Made by a program: the position numbers and the translations under genes. From Kribbella sp. ALI-6-A (GTDB taxonomy: Bacteria > Actinomycetota > Actinomycetes > Propionibacteriales > Kribbellaceae): a stretch of DNA of 64,000 nucleotides. This document shows positions 35,317 through 43,178 of this stretch, piece by piece (position 1 is the stretch's first letter; each line of letters starts with the position of its first letter). Location of the stretch: positions 1 through 64,000 of the forward strand of contig NZ_MTQN01000007.1 of NCBI RefSeq assembly GCF_001984195.1, given 5' to 3'. Below the pieces are notes generated by a model that saw only the letters and a list, made by a program, of their open reading frames with translations, had not been told where the DNA came from and did not search any database.

Positions 35317-36331
35317 CGGCGGGTTCGTAGCTCGGGCAGGCGTTGTTCGCGTGCACCTTCTGGACCTTCGGTGAGCTGCAGGCGTTCACCGCTGCCGCCG
35401 AGGACGTCGCCGGACCGAGGTAGACGATCCAGGTGTCGGTCATCGGATCCCCGCCGGCGTCCGCGAGGCCGGGGTACTGGCCGCTGGCGCGCAGTGCCCG
35501 CGCCGGTACGCCGGAGTTGATCAGCTTGCCGGCCAGGCTCTTCGCGAGCTGGTCGGCGGCCATGCCGGCGTCGGTCGGGTAGGTGTCGAGCACGACGATC
35601 CACTGACCGGCGCGGAACGTCGGCGACTCCGGTCCGGTGTTCGGCGTCGTCGAGGTGGTCGTCGACGTCTCCGAGCTGGGGACGGCCGGTTTGCGGCCGT
35701 TCTTCGCCGTACTGGGTGCGGCCGGGGCCGGGTCGTTGCCGCCGGGAGCGGACGGGGCCACGGAGTCCCGGCTGGTGCCGGTGCCGCTGCCTGCTTCGGG
35801 CGACGAGCCGTTGGTGAGGACGAACGCCAGCGTGCCGATCACCGCCGTGACGGCGACGACCGCGGCGCCGACAGCGGCGTGCGAGCGCTTCGGCCGGCCG
35901 TCCTGGCCGCCGGTCCCGCGCCGTCCGTTGCGGCCACCGCCGTGGTCACCGGAAGAGCCGGTGGCGGTGGCAGGAGCACGGTCCCGCGGCGCGGCGCTCC
36001 GGCGGCCGCCGGTGGAGCTGGTCCGGGTGTCCCGCTGGGCCCGCGAACCACGAGCGCTGTGGGCACCGTCGGTCGGCGGGTAGTACGCGTAGTCGTGCGG
36101 AAGCTGCTCCACGCCGTACGACGTCGCGTGCGCCGCGGCGACGTGCCGGGAGGGTTCGGTGTCGATCAGCTCGTCGAACGGCGCCGGAGCGATCCGGTCG
36201 GTCGGCAGCTGGCGCCGCGCCGGTTCGGCGGCCGGTGCGGGCGCGAACGACGCACCCGCGGCGGCGGCCAGATCGGCAGCCGGACCCGACCAGAGGTCGG
36301 TGGGCGGATTCCGGTGGTCCAGAGGTGTCAC
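35306..36331 (-). CDS. membrane-anchored protein with C-terminal SPOR-like domain
   Basis: The protein has 341 residues. The N-terminal 165 residues are a disordered cytoplasmic region rich in Pro, Ala, Arg and Gly, ending in a basic stretch (GGQDGRPKRSH). One membrane helix follows (AAVGAAVVAVTAVIGTLAFVL). After it come a Ser/Thr/Pro linker and a domain of about 90 residues (GQWIVVLDTYPTDAGMAADQLAKSLAGK, then PARALRASGQYPGLADAGG, WIVYLGP) that resembles a SPOR/peptidoglycan-binding fold. Cell-wall localisation is likely. GTG at 36331 is chosen because GGGGAGGA lies 8 bases upstream; a TTG at 36349 is in frame. Confidence 0.75.
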   Translation of the reverse strand: MTPLDHRNPPTDLWSGPAADLAAAAGASFAPAPAAEPARRQLPTDRIAPAPFDELIDTEPSRHVAAAHATSYGVEQLPHDYAYYPPTDGAHSARGSRAQRDTRTSSTGGRRSAAPRDRAPATATGSSGDHGGGRNGRRGTGGQDGRPKRSHAAVGAAVVAVTAVIGTLAFVLTNGSSPEAGSGTGTSRDSVAPSAPGGNDPAPAAPSTAKNGRKPAVPSSETSTTTSTTPNTGPESPTFRAGQWIVVLDTYPTDAGMAADQLAKSLAGKLINSGVPARALRASGQYPGLADAGGDPMTDTWIVYLGPATSSAAAVNACSSPKVQKVHANNACPSYEPAVRP

Positions 36332-36410
36332 GGCAAAGGTCCTCCCCAAGTTCCTTCCCGTCGGATTTCCGGATCAGCTTATGCCTGACCGACCGGTAAA
36401 TGAGTAGTTC

Positions 36411-36433
36411 TCACATGCCAGAAATCTCCTTTC
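36411..36433 (-). promoter_or_regulatory. leader hairpin carrying a ribosome site and a start-stop ATG-TGA
   Basis: On the minus strand, upstream of the gene at 36331, AAAGGAG (36433-36427) is followed by ATG-TGA (36416-36411), a minimal open frame. The ribosome site lies in the loop between AGAAA and TTTCT, which can pair. The surrounding 36360-36600 is low in GC for this genome and contains no other gene. It could be a regulatory leader. Confidence 0.35.
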
Positions 36434-36612
36434 TGCACAGGCGATCGCCGTCCGGAACCGGTTCCTGACCGACTGGTGACAATCAATCGTTTGACGGTCG
36501 CATTTCGCGCACGCGTCGATACTGTCCGGATTCGCCAATGGATGGTTGGCGATCACTGCGACCGGCAGGCGGACGGAAATTCATTCACCGGACCGGGAGA
36601 TATTCGGCGCCC

Positions 36613-37161
36613 TCAGGTGCCGGACGGGATGCCGTCGAGCTTCGGCGCCGGGCGGGTGTCGAGGGCGTCGTCGAGCCAGCTCTCGACGTCCACCTCGGCG
36701 TTCAGGATGTGGTGCACGTACGACGACCGCTCGTGGGTGAGCACTTCCAGCTCCCACACCGACGGAGCGACGCCGGTCGGGGCCGGGCGCAGGTCGTCGA
36801 CTTCCAGGCCGCTGAACAGGCTGAGCCGGGACTGGAAGTCCTTCGCCCAGCTCTGCACGACCAGGGAGACGCCCTCGTCGCCGAGGTGCAGTACGACGAC
36901 GCCGAGCCCGAGCGCGCCCATCGCGTCGTCGAACTCGAGCTGCCGGGCCGCGGTGACCCGGGCCGACGCGACCATCTCGTCGTCCCAGGAGCGGCCGCGC
37001 GCGGTGACGACGTACGGCTTGACCAGGCGGTTCGGGAACCGCCACGGCATCAACGAGGTGACCGGCCGGGGGCGGTAGGCCTCGGCCAGACCGGTCAGAG
37101 CAACTGCAGCTGCACCAGCAAGGGCGGGATCAGGGGAAGCCACCGGCCTAGTCTCCTGCAT
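36613..37161 (-). CDS. conserved hypothetical protein
   Basis: The protein has 182 residues, soluble, without signal peptide. Sequence such as LEFDDAMGALGLGVVVLHLGDEGVSLVVQSWAKDF and WELEVLTHERSSYVHHILNAEVDVESWLDD suggests a compact alpha/beta fold. I do not recognise the family. It is followed (upstream on its strand) by the pepN terminator hairpin at 37218-37258, so it has its own promoter or reads through. Confidence 0.65.
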   Translation of the reverse strand: MQETRPVASPDPALAGAAAVALTGLAEAYRPRPVTSLMPWRFPNRLVKPYVVTARGRSWDDEMVASARVTAARQLEFDDAMGALGLGVVVLHLGDEGVSLVVQSWAKDFQSRLSLFSGLEVDDLRPAPTGVAPSVWELEVLTHERSSYVHHILNAEVDVESWLDDALDTRPAPKLDGIPSGT

Positions 37162-37201
37162 GCTCGGGCGATCCCCATCCTGGCCCCTGACGCCGTTTGG
37201 T

Positions 37202-37286
37202 GGGTTAACCCCTCAAATGGCCCGTTGGCCCACCGAAATCCGGTGGACCAACGGGCCAGCTCGCGGGTCAACCCATGAAATGGCCC
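37202..37286. repeat. hairpin flanked by 22-base direct repeats, behind pepN
   Basis: A stem of 17 of 18 pairs (37218-37235 with 37241-37258, loop AAATC) is flanked by two near-identical 22-base direct repeats (37202-37223 and 37265-37286, both beginning GGGT-AACCC and ending AAATGGCCC; 19 of 22 match). It lies between pepN (stop at 37309, minus) and the next minus-strand gene start at 37161, so the hairpin should terminate pepN. Confidence 0.75.
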
Positions 37287-37308
37287 CCAAGGGTGCGGGG
37301 AGTGGAGG

Positions 37309-39882
37309 TCAGGCCTCGGCGTCGCGGCGCTGGGCGGCCAGCGCGCGGGCCAGGTCGGCGCGGGCCTCGCCGACGTAGCGCAGGGTCGGTGCGTCGATCG
37401 ACTCCGCCTCCGTGTCCAGCCAGCTGCTCAGGGCGTCCAGCGTGGACGGCTCCGGCAGGTTGCGCGGCGACAGGTAGACCAGGACGTTCTCGCCCATCGA
37501 CGAGCCGAGCCGGGTGTAGACGTCCTTGGCCGCGGACAGGTACTTGCCGACGTACGGGCGCAGCAGCTCCTCCTGCCCCGGCTGCTGGAAGCCCAGGATG
37601 GTCCGGAACTGCGTCTCGTTCGGGGTGTCCTCGGACTCCACCGCGATCCGCCAGGCCTCTTCCTTCGCCTCGGCGGTCGGCCGGGCGGCCCGGGCCTGCG
37701 CGGCCCGCTCCTGCCCGGTGATGGTGGTGTCGCGGGTCAGCTCGGCGTCGATCCCGTCGGCGTCGATCCGGCCGAGCCGGGCCAGCGCGACGATCAGCGT
37801 CCAGCGCAGGTCGGTGTCGACCACCAGACCGGACGGCAGGTCCTCGCCGTCCAGCCAGCGCGCCAGCCGGTCCGCGCCGGCGTCGGAGAACACTCCGGCG
37901 ATGTAGGCCCGGGCGAACGCGAGCTGGTGGTCGCTTCCGGCCTCGGCCCCAGCGACCAGCCCGGCCAGCGCTTCCTCGTACTGCGCCCGCAGGCCGGCCC
38001 GGTTCTCCGGTGCGGCGTAGAGGTTGATCGCGGTGGACGCCTGGTTCAGCAGGGACCGGACGCCGGTCAGGTCGGTCTCGGCGCGGATCCCCTTGAGCAC
38101 GATCTCGACGTACTGGGAGGCCGGCATCTCGGCGTCGCGGGTCATGTCCCAGGTGGCGCCCCAGGCCAGCGCCCGCGGCAGCGACTCGGACAGCTGGTCG
38201 ATCGACTCGACCAGCGTCGCCCGGGACCGCTCGTCGAGCCGGATCTTGGCGTAGGTGAGGTCGTCGTCGTTCAGCAGGACGAGGTCCGGCTGGGTGGCGC
38301 CGACCAGCTCGGCCAGCTCGGTCCGGGGGCCGTCGATGTCGACCTCGAACCGCTCGGTGCGGACCAGGCCCGCGTCCGTGCGCCGGTAGAGCCCGACCGC
38401 GAGCCGGTGCGGGCGCAGGACCGGGAAGTCCTCGGCCGCCGTCTGCTCGATCGCGAACGACGTGAAGGAGCCGTTGCCGTCGACCTCGAAGTCGGCGCGC
38501 AGCGTGTTGACCCCGGCGGTGCGCAGCCAGCGCTCGGTCCAGTCGTCCAGGTCGCGCCCGGACGCCTTCTCCAGCGGCTTCAGCAGGTCGGTCAGCTCGG
38601 TGTTGCCGAACGCGTGATCGGCGAAGTACTCCTTCAGCGCGGTGACGAAGGTGTCCTCGCCGACGAACGCGACCAGCTGGCGCAGCGTCGAGGCGCCCTT
38701 GGCGTAGGTGATGCCGTCGAAGTTCACCTCGACCGCGTGGAAGTCGACCATGTCGGCGGCGATCGGGTGCGTCGAGGGCAGCTGGTCCTGCCGGTAGGCC
38801 CAGGTCTTGCGGGCGTTGCAGAACGTCGTCCAGGCGTCGGCGTACTTGGTCGTCGCGGTCGCCTGGGCCCAGTGGCTGGCCCACTCGGCGAACGACTCGT
38901 TCAGCCACAGGTCGTCCCACCAGGTCATCGTGACCAGGTCGCCGAACCACATGTGCGCGAGCTCGTGCAGCACGGTGTTCGCGCGGCTCTCCAGCTCGGC
39001 GTGGGTGGTCCGGCTGCGGAAGATGTACTCGTCGCGCAGCGTCACGCAGCCGGCGTTCTCCATCGCGCCCATGTTGTACTCCGGCACGAACGCCTGGTCG
39101 TATTTGCCGAACGGGTACGGCGTACCGAACGCGCGCTCGAACAGCTCGAAGCCCTGCTTGGTCACCTCGAACAGGTCCTCGGTGTCCAGGTGGTCGGCCA
39201 GCGACGGCCGGCACAGCAGCGACAGCGGGTAGGTGCCGTTCGGGCCTTCGTAGACGTCGGTGACGACGTGGTACGGACCGGCCACGACCGCGGTGATGTA
39301 CGTCGAGATCGGCACCGTCGGGGCGAACTCCCAACGGGCCAGCTCCTCGCCGTTCTCCCCGGCGTACGGGGTGGGCTCGGGGGTGGCCGCGTTGGAGATG
39401 ACCACCCAGCGGGCCGGCGCGGAGACGGTGAAGGTGAACGGGGCCTTGAGGTCGGGCTGCTCGAAGGTGGTGAAGACCCGGCGCGCGTCCGGGACCTCGA
39501 ACTGGGTGTAGAGGTAGGTCTCCTTGTCGGCCGGGTCGACCGAGCGGTGCAGCCCTTCGCCGGTGCGCGAGTAGATGCAGTCGGCGACGACGCGCAGCTC
39601 GTTGCGCTCCTGCAGGCCGTCGAGCTGGATCCGGGCGCCGTCGTACACGGTGTCCGGATCGAGCGAGCGGCCGTTCAGGGTGATCTCCCGGACGCTCGCC
39701 GCGATCAGGTCGGCGAACGTGCTCGCGCCGTTCTCGGCGCCGAAGGTGAGCGTGGTGGTCGACGCGAACGTCGGCGCCCCACTCGCGGCGGTGCTCAGGT
39801 CGAGCTCGATCGCATAGCTCACGTCACGGAGCAGTCCGGCGCGGGTGCGCGCTTCGTCGCGCGTCAGGTTGGTTCCAGGCAT
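37309..39882 (-). CDS. pepN: aminopeptidase N (M1)
   Basis: The protein has 857 residues, the length of actinobacterial PepN. The substrate-recognition motif GAMEN is at residues 272-276, the zinc motif HELAH at 306-310 (His306, Glu307, His310), and the third ligand Glu329 in NESFAEW, exactly 18 residues after HELAH. The N-terminal beta sandwich and long C-terminal helical domain are both present. It removes N-terminal residues from peptides in the cytoplasm. ATG at 39882. A hairpin follows the gene. Confidence 0.97.
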   Translation of the reverse strand: MPGTNLTRDEARTRAGLLRDVSYAIELDLSTAASGAPTFASTTTLTFGAENGASTFADLIAASVREITLNGRSLDPDTVYDGARIQLDGLQERNELRVVADCIYSRTGEGLHRSVDPADKETYLYTQFEVPDARRVFTTFEQPDLKAPFTFTVSAPARWVVISNAATPEPTPYAGENGEELARWEFAPTVPISTYITAVVAGPYHVVTDVYEGPNGTYPLSLLCRPSLADHLDTEDLFEVTKQGFELFERAFGTPYPFGKYDQAFVPEYNMGAMENAGCVTLRDEYIFRSRTTHAELESRANTVLHELAHMWFGDLVTMTWWDDLWLNESFAEWASHWAQATATTKYADAWTTFCNARKTWAYRQDQLPSTHPIAADMVDFHAVEVNFDGITYAKGASTLRQLVAFVGEDTFVTALKEYFADHAFGNTELTDLLKPLEKASGRDLDDWTERWLRTAGVNTLRADFEVDGNGSFTSFAIEQTAAEDFPVLRPHRLAVGLYRRTDAGLVRTERFEVDIDGPRTELAELVGATQPDLVLLNDDDLTYAKIRLDERSRATLVESIDQLSESLPRALAWGATWDMTRDAEMPASQYVEIVLKGIRAETDLTGVRSLLNQASTAINLYAAPENRAGLRAQYEEALAGLVAGAEAGSDHQLAFARAYIAGVFSDAGADRLARWLDGEDLPSGLVVDTDLRWTLIVALARLGRIDADGIDAELTRDTTITGQERAAQARAARPTAEAKEEAWRIAVESEDTPNETQFRTILGFQQPGQEELLRPYVGKYLSAAKDVYTRLGSSMGENVLVYLSPRNLPEPSTLDALSSWLDTEAESIDAPTLRYVGEARADLARALAAQRRDAEA

Positions 39883-39966
39883 ATCGGCATCCTATGCACC
39901 TGACTGTTGACTTACGCGCGGGTTTCCCCCCGACATCGCAGGACATCTCCCGTCCGACCCGATTTC

Positions 39967-39988
39967 GTTCAAGTTTGTATTGTTGAAC
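39967..39988. promoter_or_regulatory. inverted repeat over the start of the DsbA-like gene
   Basis: GTTCAA (39967-39972) and TTGAAC (39983-39988) form a dyad with a 10-base gap, ending one base before the ATG at 39990. TATTGT at 39978-39983 could be a -10 box for a leaderless transcript. No clear -35 is seen. Confidence 0.35.
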
Positions 39989-39989
39989 C

Positions 39990-40592
39990 ATGACTGCCCC
40001 CGCCGATTTCTGGTTCGACCCGGCCTGTCCCTGGGCCTGGATGACGTCTCGCTGGATGCTCGAGGTCGAGCAGGTCCGGGACGTGAAGACGACCTGGCAC
40101 GTGATGAGCCTGGCCGTCCTGAACGAGGAGCGTGAAGAGCACGACGAGAACTGGCAGCGCAAGCTCGGCATCGTCCGCGTCCTGATCGCCGCCGAGCAGG
40201 CGCACGGCAACGAGGTGCTGCTGCCGCTCTACACCGCGCTCGGTGAGCGGATCCACGTCCAGGGCCGCGGCATCCGCGGATCCGAGGGTGACGTGCTGGC
40301 CGAGGCGCTCGACGAGGTCGGCCTGCCCGCGGCGCTGCTCGAGGCCGCTGACACCGACCGGTACGACGACGCGCTGCGCAAGTCCCACCACGCCGGCATG
40401 GACCTGGTCGGCATGGAGGTCGGTACGCCGGTGATCTCGGTCGAGGGCGTCGCCTTCTTCGGCCCGGTCGTCACCCCGGCGCCCAAGGGCGAGGCGGCCG
40501 GCAAGCTGTGGGACGGCGTCCGCCTGGTCGCCGGGACCGAGGGCTTCTTCGAGCTCAAGCGCACCCGCGACCGCGGGCCGGTCTTCGACTGA
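39990..40592 (+). CDS. DsbA-family oxidoreductase (mycothiol-dependent, Rv2466c-like)
   Basis: The protein has 200 residues. The thioredoxin-like fold with inserted helical domain begins FWFDPACPWAWMTSRWML: the active-site motif is CPWA, so Cys13 is present but the second Cys of CPWC is Ala16. The cis-Pro loop is GTPVISV. Close relatives reduce mixed disulfides with mycothiol and activate nitro-compounds. The monothiol motif suggests a glutaredoxin-like monothiol mechanism. A terminator follows. Confidence 0.9.
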   Translation: MTAPADFWFDPACPWAWMTSRWMLEVEQVRDVKTTWHVMSLAVLNEEREEHDENWQRKLGIVRVLIAAEQAHGNEVLLPLYTALGERIHVQGRGIRGSEGDVLAEALDEVGLPAALLEAADTDRYDDALRKSHHAGMDLVGMEVGTPVISVEGVAFFGPVVTPAPKGEAAGKLWDGVRLVAGTEGFFELKRTRDRGPVFD

Positions 40593-40608
40593 CGCCCCCG
40601 TGATCTCA

Positions 40609-40640
40609 GGGCCGGCCCACCCGACGCGGTGGGCCGGTCC
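40609..40640 (+). terminator. hairpin terminator
   Basis: CCGGCCCACC (40612-40621) pairs with GGTGGGCCGG (40628-40637) around CGACGC; flanking GG and CC extend the stem with one mismatch. It is followed by TTCG and lies 17 bases after the DsbA-like stop. Confidence 0.8.
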
Positions 40641-40739
40641 TTCGCTGTTCCGGTCCGGTACTTGTTGCGGTCTGGTCGACAAGGGTTGAACGTTCCACTG
40701 TCAGGCGCGAAGGTTACTCACCAAGGACTTCCGTCGACG

Positions 40740-41585
40740 GTGAGTAGGTTCCCTGTGTTGCCTCTGCGTGGTGAGCTGTCCGCGGTCCTGCCGGCGAGTT
40801 CGGTGGCGGTGCCGCCGGGCGTGACGGCCGGAGTCACTGTCTTCGACCGGCACAGCGGCCGGATCACCGAGCAGCTCCACCCGGACCTGCGGTTCCGGTC
40901 GGCCTCGGTGGTGAAGCTGCTGATCGCGCTCGACCTCCTGTGGGACCGCGGACCGGCGTACGAGCTGACGCTGGCCGACCGGACCCGGCTGGAGGTGATG
41001 CTGCGCAGCAGCGACGACGACGCGGCCAGCCACTACTGGGACGAACTCGGCGGCGGCGACATCGTCGACCGGATGGTCGCGCGGCTGGGTCTGACCCACA
41101 CCACCCGCCCGCCGGCGACGCATCCGGGCTTCTGGGGTTACGTCGCGATCACGCCGGCCGACACGGTTCGCATCTACCTGTACCTGCTGGAGCACGCGCC
41201 GGCGCCGGTCCGCGAGCTGGTGATGGACCACCTGCACCACGCGACCCGCAACGGCACCGACGGGTTCGACCAGTACTTCGGGATCGCGTCGGTGTTCGAG
41301 GGTGATTTCGCCATCAAGCAGGGCTGGTCGGGGTTCGCCGGATCGAGCGGCTTCGGCTCGGACCGGGCCAAGCCGGACGCGGCCGGGATCGACCTGACCA
41401 GCGAGGCGCTGCACACCACCGGCACGGTCGGACCGGGAGACCGGACGATCGTGGCCGTCTACACGCTGCACCCGGCCGGAACGGCGTACGAGCAGGCCTA
41501 CGCCGACGTCACCCGGCTGGTCGGGACACTGAATATCCCGGGCGGAACCCCCGCGGCGGAGCTCCCCGGCGTTTCGGGCCGCTGA
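40740..41585 (+). CDS. serine hydrolase of the class A beta-lactamase fold
   Basis: The protein has about 281 residues. The SxxK motif Ser56-Val-Val-Lys59 (RSASVVKLL), a SDN-like SSDD (MLRSSDDDAASHYW) and a KTG-like KQGW (FAIKQGWSG) are in the right order and spacing. No signal peptide or lipobox is visible, which is unusual for a real beta-lactamase, so a different hydrolase role is likely. The GTG at 40740 is the best start (AAGGA upstream); an earlier start at 40629 would run through a dyad at 40716-40745. Confidence 0.75.
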   Translation: MSRFPVLPLRGELSAVLPASSVAVPPGVTAGVTVFDRHSGRITEQLHPDLRFRSASVVKLLIALDLLWDRGPAYELTLADRTRLEVMLRSSDDDAASHYWDELGGGDIVDRMVARLGLTHTTRPPATHPGFWGYVAITPADTVRIYLYLLEHAPAPVRELVMDHLHHATRNGTDGFDQYFGIASVFEGDFAIKQGWSGFAGSSGFGSDRAKPDAAGIDLTSEALHTTGTVGPGDRTIVAVYTLHPAGTAYEQAYADVTRLVGTLNIPGGTPAAELPGVSGR

Positions 41586-41606
41586 CCGGGCTGCGAGACT
41601 TCGGGC

Positions 41607-42083
41607 ATGCGAGTGCACATCGGCTCTGACCACGCCGGCTTCGAACTGAAGAACCACCTGGTGCAGCACCTGACGGCTGCCGGGCACGACGTCGTCGACC
41701 ACGGCCCGGCCGTGTACGACGCGGTGGACGACTACCCGCCGTACTGCCTGCGGACGGCCGAGGCGGTGGTCCAGGACGACGGCAGCCTGGGCGTCGTGAT
41801 CGGCGGCTCCGGCAACGGCGAGCAGATCGCCGCGAACAAGGTGAAGGGGGTCCGGGCCGCGCTGGCCTGGAGCACCGAGACCGCCAAGCTCGGCCGCGAG
41901 CACAACAACGCGAACGTGATCAGCGTCGGCGCCCGGATGCACAGCACCGAGGAGTCGACCGGGTTCGTCGAGACGTTCCTGGCCACGGACTACTCCGGCG
42001 AGGACCGGCACACCCGCCGGATCGAGATGATGTCGAACTACGAGGAGACCGGCGAGCTGCCGCCGCTGCCGGAATCGTCCTGA
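41607..42083 (+). CDS. rpiB: ribose-5-phosphate isomerase B
   Basis: The protein has 158 residues, close to the Mycobacterium type. The phosphate/substrate loop IGSDHAG (residues 5-11) and IGGSGNGEQIAANKVKGVRAAL are present; Glu72 takes the role of the catalytic base, since the Cys used by E. coli RpiB is absent here as in mycobacteria. It interconverts ribose 5-phosphate and ribulose 5-phosphate. Confidence 0.96.
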   Translation: MRVHIGSDHAGFELKNHLVQHLTAAGHDVVDHGPAVYDAVDDYPPYCLRTAEAVVQDDGSLGVVIGGSGNGEQIAANKVKGVRAALAWSTETAKLGREHNNANVISVGARMHSTEESTGFVETFLATDYSGEDRHTRRIEMMSNYEETGELPPLPESS

Positions 42084-42233
42084 GGCTCGGTCGGTTGTTT
42101 CTGGTGTGGTTGGTCGTCGCGCGGCCGGGACACGTCCCGGGCCCGCATCGACCGGCCGATCCCGATCACCGCGGGCGTCGGAGCACTCCGGTGCCGGCCT
42201 GAACCACCTGCTGTCGTCCCCATACGAGGAATC

Positions 42234-43133
42234 ATGCCCGAAGGTCACACCCTGCACCGCCTGGCGAACGACGTCTGGGACGCGTTCGGCGGCCGGGTGG
42301 TGCGCGCGTCCAGCCCGCAGGGCCGGTTCGTCGACGGCGCCGCGCTGCTCGACGGCCGGGTGCTGCGGCACACCGAGGCGCACGGCAAGCACTTCCTGGC
42401 CGAGTTCGAGGGTGGCGGCTGGCTGCACATCCACCTCGGCCTGATCGGCAAGGTCGACTTCGGTACGGCGCCGATCCCCGAGCCCGTCGGGCAGGTCCGG
42501 CTGCGGCTGCAGAACGACGCGGCGTACGCCGACCTGCGCGGCGCGACGGTGTGCGAGGTGCTGACCGACGGCGAACGCGAGGCGCTGATCGCCCGGCTCG
42601 GCCCGGACCCGCTGCGCGACGACGCCGATCCCGACCTGGCGTGGAAGCGGATCCAGCGCAGCAAGCTGCCGATCGGGCAGCTGCTGATGGACCAGGAAGT
42701 GCTCAGCGGGGTCGGCAACGTCTACCGCGCCGAAGTGTTGTTCCGCGCCAAGCTGCACCCGATGACGCCCGGCCACCTGGTCAAGCGGCGGGAGTGGCAG
42801 GGCATGTGGAGCGACCTGCTCGAGCTGATGAAGTACGGCGTCGAGACCGGCCGGATCGACACCGTCGCCGACGACCACACTCCGGAGGCGATGGGCCGCG
42901 ATCCGCGTCAGGACGACCACGGCGGAGAGGTCTACGTGTACCGGCGTCACGGTCAGCACTGTCACGTGTGCGACTCGGTGATCCGGACCGAGATCCTGGC
43001 CGGGCGCAACTTGTTCTGGTGCCCGAAATGTCAGCGCACCGGCCTGACCCGCAAGCCGCCGATCGCGCCCGCCAAGCCGGCTCGTCCGGCCCGGCGGCAG
43101 GCGGCGAAAAAGCCGTCGGTCAAGAAGTTGTGA
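42234..43133 (+). CDS. Fpg/Nei-family DNA glycosylase (Nei2-like)
   Basis: The protein has 299 residues. It starts PEGHTLHRL, so Pro2 and Glu3 (the catalytic pair) are present after removal of Met1. The helix-two-turn-helix has GVGNVYRAE, and the zinc finger has Cys243, Cys246, Cys263 and Cys266 (CHVCDS and WCPKCQR). It removes oxidised bases in base-excision repair. The Thr-Leu after PEGH and the basic C-terminal tail (ARRQAAKKPSVKKL) are as in actinobacterial Nei2. ATG at 42234. Confidence 0.93.
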   Translation: MPEGHTLHRLANDVWDAFGGRVVRASSPQGRFVDGAALLDGRVLRHTEAHGKHFLAEFEGGGWLHIHLGLIGKVDFGTAPIPEPVGQVRLRLQNDAAYADLRGATVCEVLTDGEREALIARLGPDPLRDDADPDLAWKRIQRSKLPIGQLLMDQEVLSGVGNVYRAEVLFRAKLHPMTPGHLVKRREWQGMWSDLLELMKYGVETGRIDTVADDHTPEAMGRDPRQDDHGGEVYVYRRHGQHCHVCDSVIRTEILAGRNLFWCPKCQRTGLTRKPPIAPAKPARPARRQAAKKPSVKKL

Positions 43134-43178
43134 CGATCTGATGCGCGGACTGCTCGGTGCCGTTATCTTCTTCTCACC

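Noticed and set aside
37268..39334. 688-residue minus-strand frame overlapping pepN
   Set aside because: Low-complexity Arg/Gly/Pro translation in a shadow frame of a clear M1 peptidase.
40701..42965. 754-residue minus-strand frame across rpiB and the glycosylase gene
   Set aside because: It is antisense to three recognisable genes and low in complexity.
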